Assembly (NCBI RefSeq): GCF_000315915.1
Contig: NC_020186.1
Coordinates: 1,612,001-1,676,000, forward strand
Direction: 5' to 3'
Origin: Henningerozyma blattae CBS 6284
Lineage: Eukaryota; Ascomycota; Saccharomycetes; Saccharomycetales; Saccharomycetaceae
DNA: 64,000 nucleotides
Shown: piece by piece, positions 63,432 to 64,000 of the stretch
Numbering within the stretch: position 1 is the stretch's first letter
How the letters are laid out: the number at the start of each line of letters is the position of its first letter
Made by a program: the position numbers and the translations under genes
Notes under the pieces: generated by a model
Told to the model about the DNA's origin: nothing
Database searches by the model: none
Seen by the model: only the letters and a program-made list of their open reading frames with translations

Positions 63432-64000
63432 CAAATTAAACTATTTTTTCAATTGAAAAGAACTTCCAACTAATAAAACAAACTTTTACAATTTAAGCAG
63501 TACCTAAGTTTTTGACACGTAATCTATAGCAAGATTTTATAGTGTTTTATTTATTATCAATATTCTCATTTACTAAACGTCTATACATTAGCTCAAATGG
63601 ATATATCAGATTGTATTCGATATTATCGTACAGCTTTACTATAACATATATATTCATTGATTCCTTCTCCATTGTTATAAGGCAAGTCGGAATTACAATT
63701 CCGTTTTCAGTTTTCCCTATTTTTGACTCATTTTTTTTTTCAACTTTACTTACACACTTTAAAAGAAAAAGCCAAATTTCCAGAATAGGGGAAAATAAAT
63801 TGAAAATACTATTTTCAGCTCTGTTTATCCCCTTTTAATCATTATTAGAGCCGATATTCTAATTTGGTGTCAAAAGTTTCTTTTTCCAGACGCTACAGTC
63901 CTGTTTAGTTTAATAATCACAGTTTTAGGAAATAGGCAAACATTTGCCGCGGAGTTCACCTTCTCGAGTGACGTGGTTTATCCTAAAAAGGAAAGTATGA
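63432..64000. other. Right-edge sequence
   Basis: AT-rich 3' flank. The 98-codon frame 63,542-63,838 starts from a non-ATG codon and is Phe/Ser/Ile-rich; I consider it spurious. Confidence 0.45.

Noticed and set aside
1..64000. CRISPR arrays, operons, bacterial-type elements
   Set aside because: Gene structure, tRNAs, promoters and protein families are all yeast nuclear; the short tandem repeats have no spacer structure.

Overview
This window is nuclear DNA from a budding yeast of the Saccharomycetaceae. It is AT-rich, with compact intronless genes, Pol III tRNA genes (one with a short intron), Ty3- and Ty1-type LTR sequences, and a gene set that matches named S. cerevisiae genes one by one. 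Genes that lie on two different S. cerevisiae chromosomes are interleaved in one run: SGA1, BMT5, PRK1/ARK1 and ICE2 (chr IX track) with IDH1, GPI15, HDA1, RCM1 and KSH1 (chr XIV track). That fits a lineage that split off close to the whole-genome duplication. Vanderwaltozyma/Tetrapisispora-like yeasts are my best guess, but the species is inferred and not proven.

Region 1 (1-20,400) is dynamic. It holds four genes of the MRH1/YRO2/HSP30 seven-helix stress-protein family: two on + (one cut by a 20-N assembly gap) and two on -. The gapped copy (1966-2651) and the copy at 13,327-14,776 form inverted arms that I read as identical over about 325 bp of promoter and 250 bp of coding sequence, then diverge abruptly. 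Between the arms lie a degenerate Ty3-like element (with three in-frame stops, a substituted integrase catalytic Asp and a nested solo LTR with a 5-bp target duplication), tRNA-Phe, MCM1 and IOC4. Further right are a 480-bp solo LTR with a perfect target duplication and a tRNA-Arg/tRNA-Asp tandem unit.

Region 2 (20,400-40,200) is conserved and gene-dense: SGA1 (glucoamylase), IDH1 (mitochondrial NAD-isocitrate dehydrogenase), BMT5 (25S rRNA methyltransferase), GPI15 (GPI anchor synthesis), a very long PRK1/ARK1 actin-patch kinase, HDA1 (histone deacetylase), RCM1 (25S rRNA m5C methyltransferase), KSH1, ICE2 and a small unrecognised gene. The two rRNA methyltransferase genes each carry an upstream PAC motif.

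Region 3 (40,200-64,000) is looser. It holds tRNA-Glu(CTC), a Zn2Cys6 regulator, TIP20 (with an apparent 1-nt frameshift near its end), HUL5, an SSH4/EAR1-type SPRY/PPxY ubiquitin-ligase adaptor, a second Zn2Cys6 regulator and an unrecognised membrane protein. They are separated by long AT-rich intergenic stretches, two of them over 2.5 kb, with small tandem repeats.

Start codons were chosen as ATG; three genes whose open frames begin upstream at TTG (PRK1, RCM1, SSH4-like) were trimmed accordingly.
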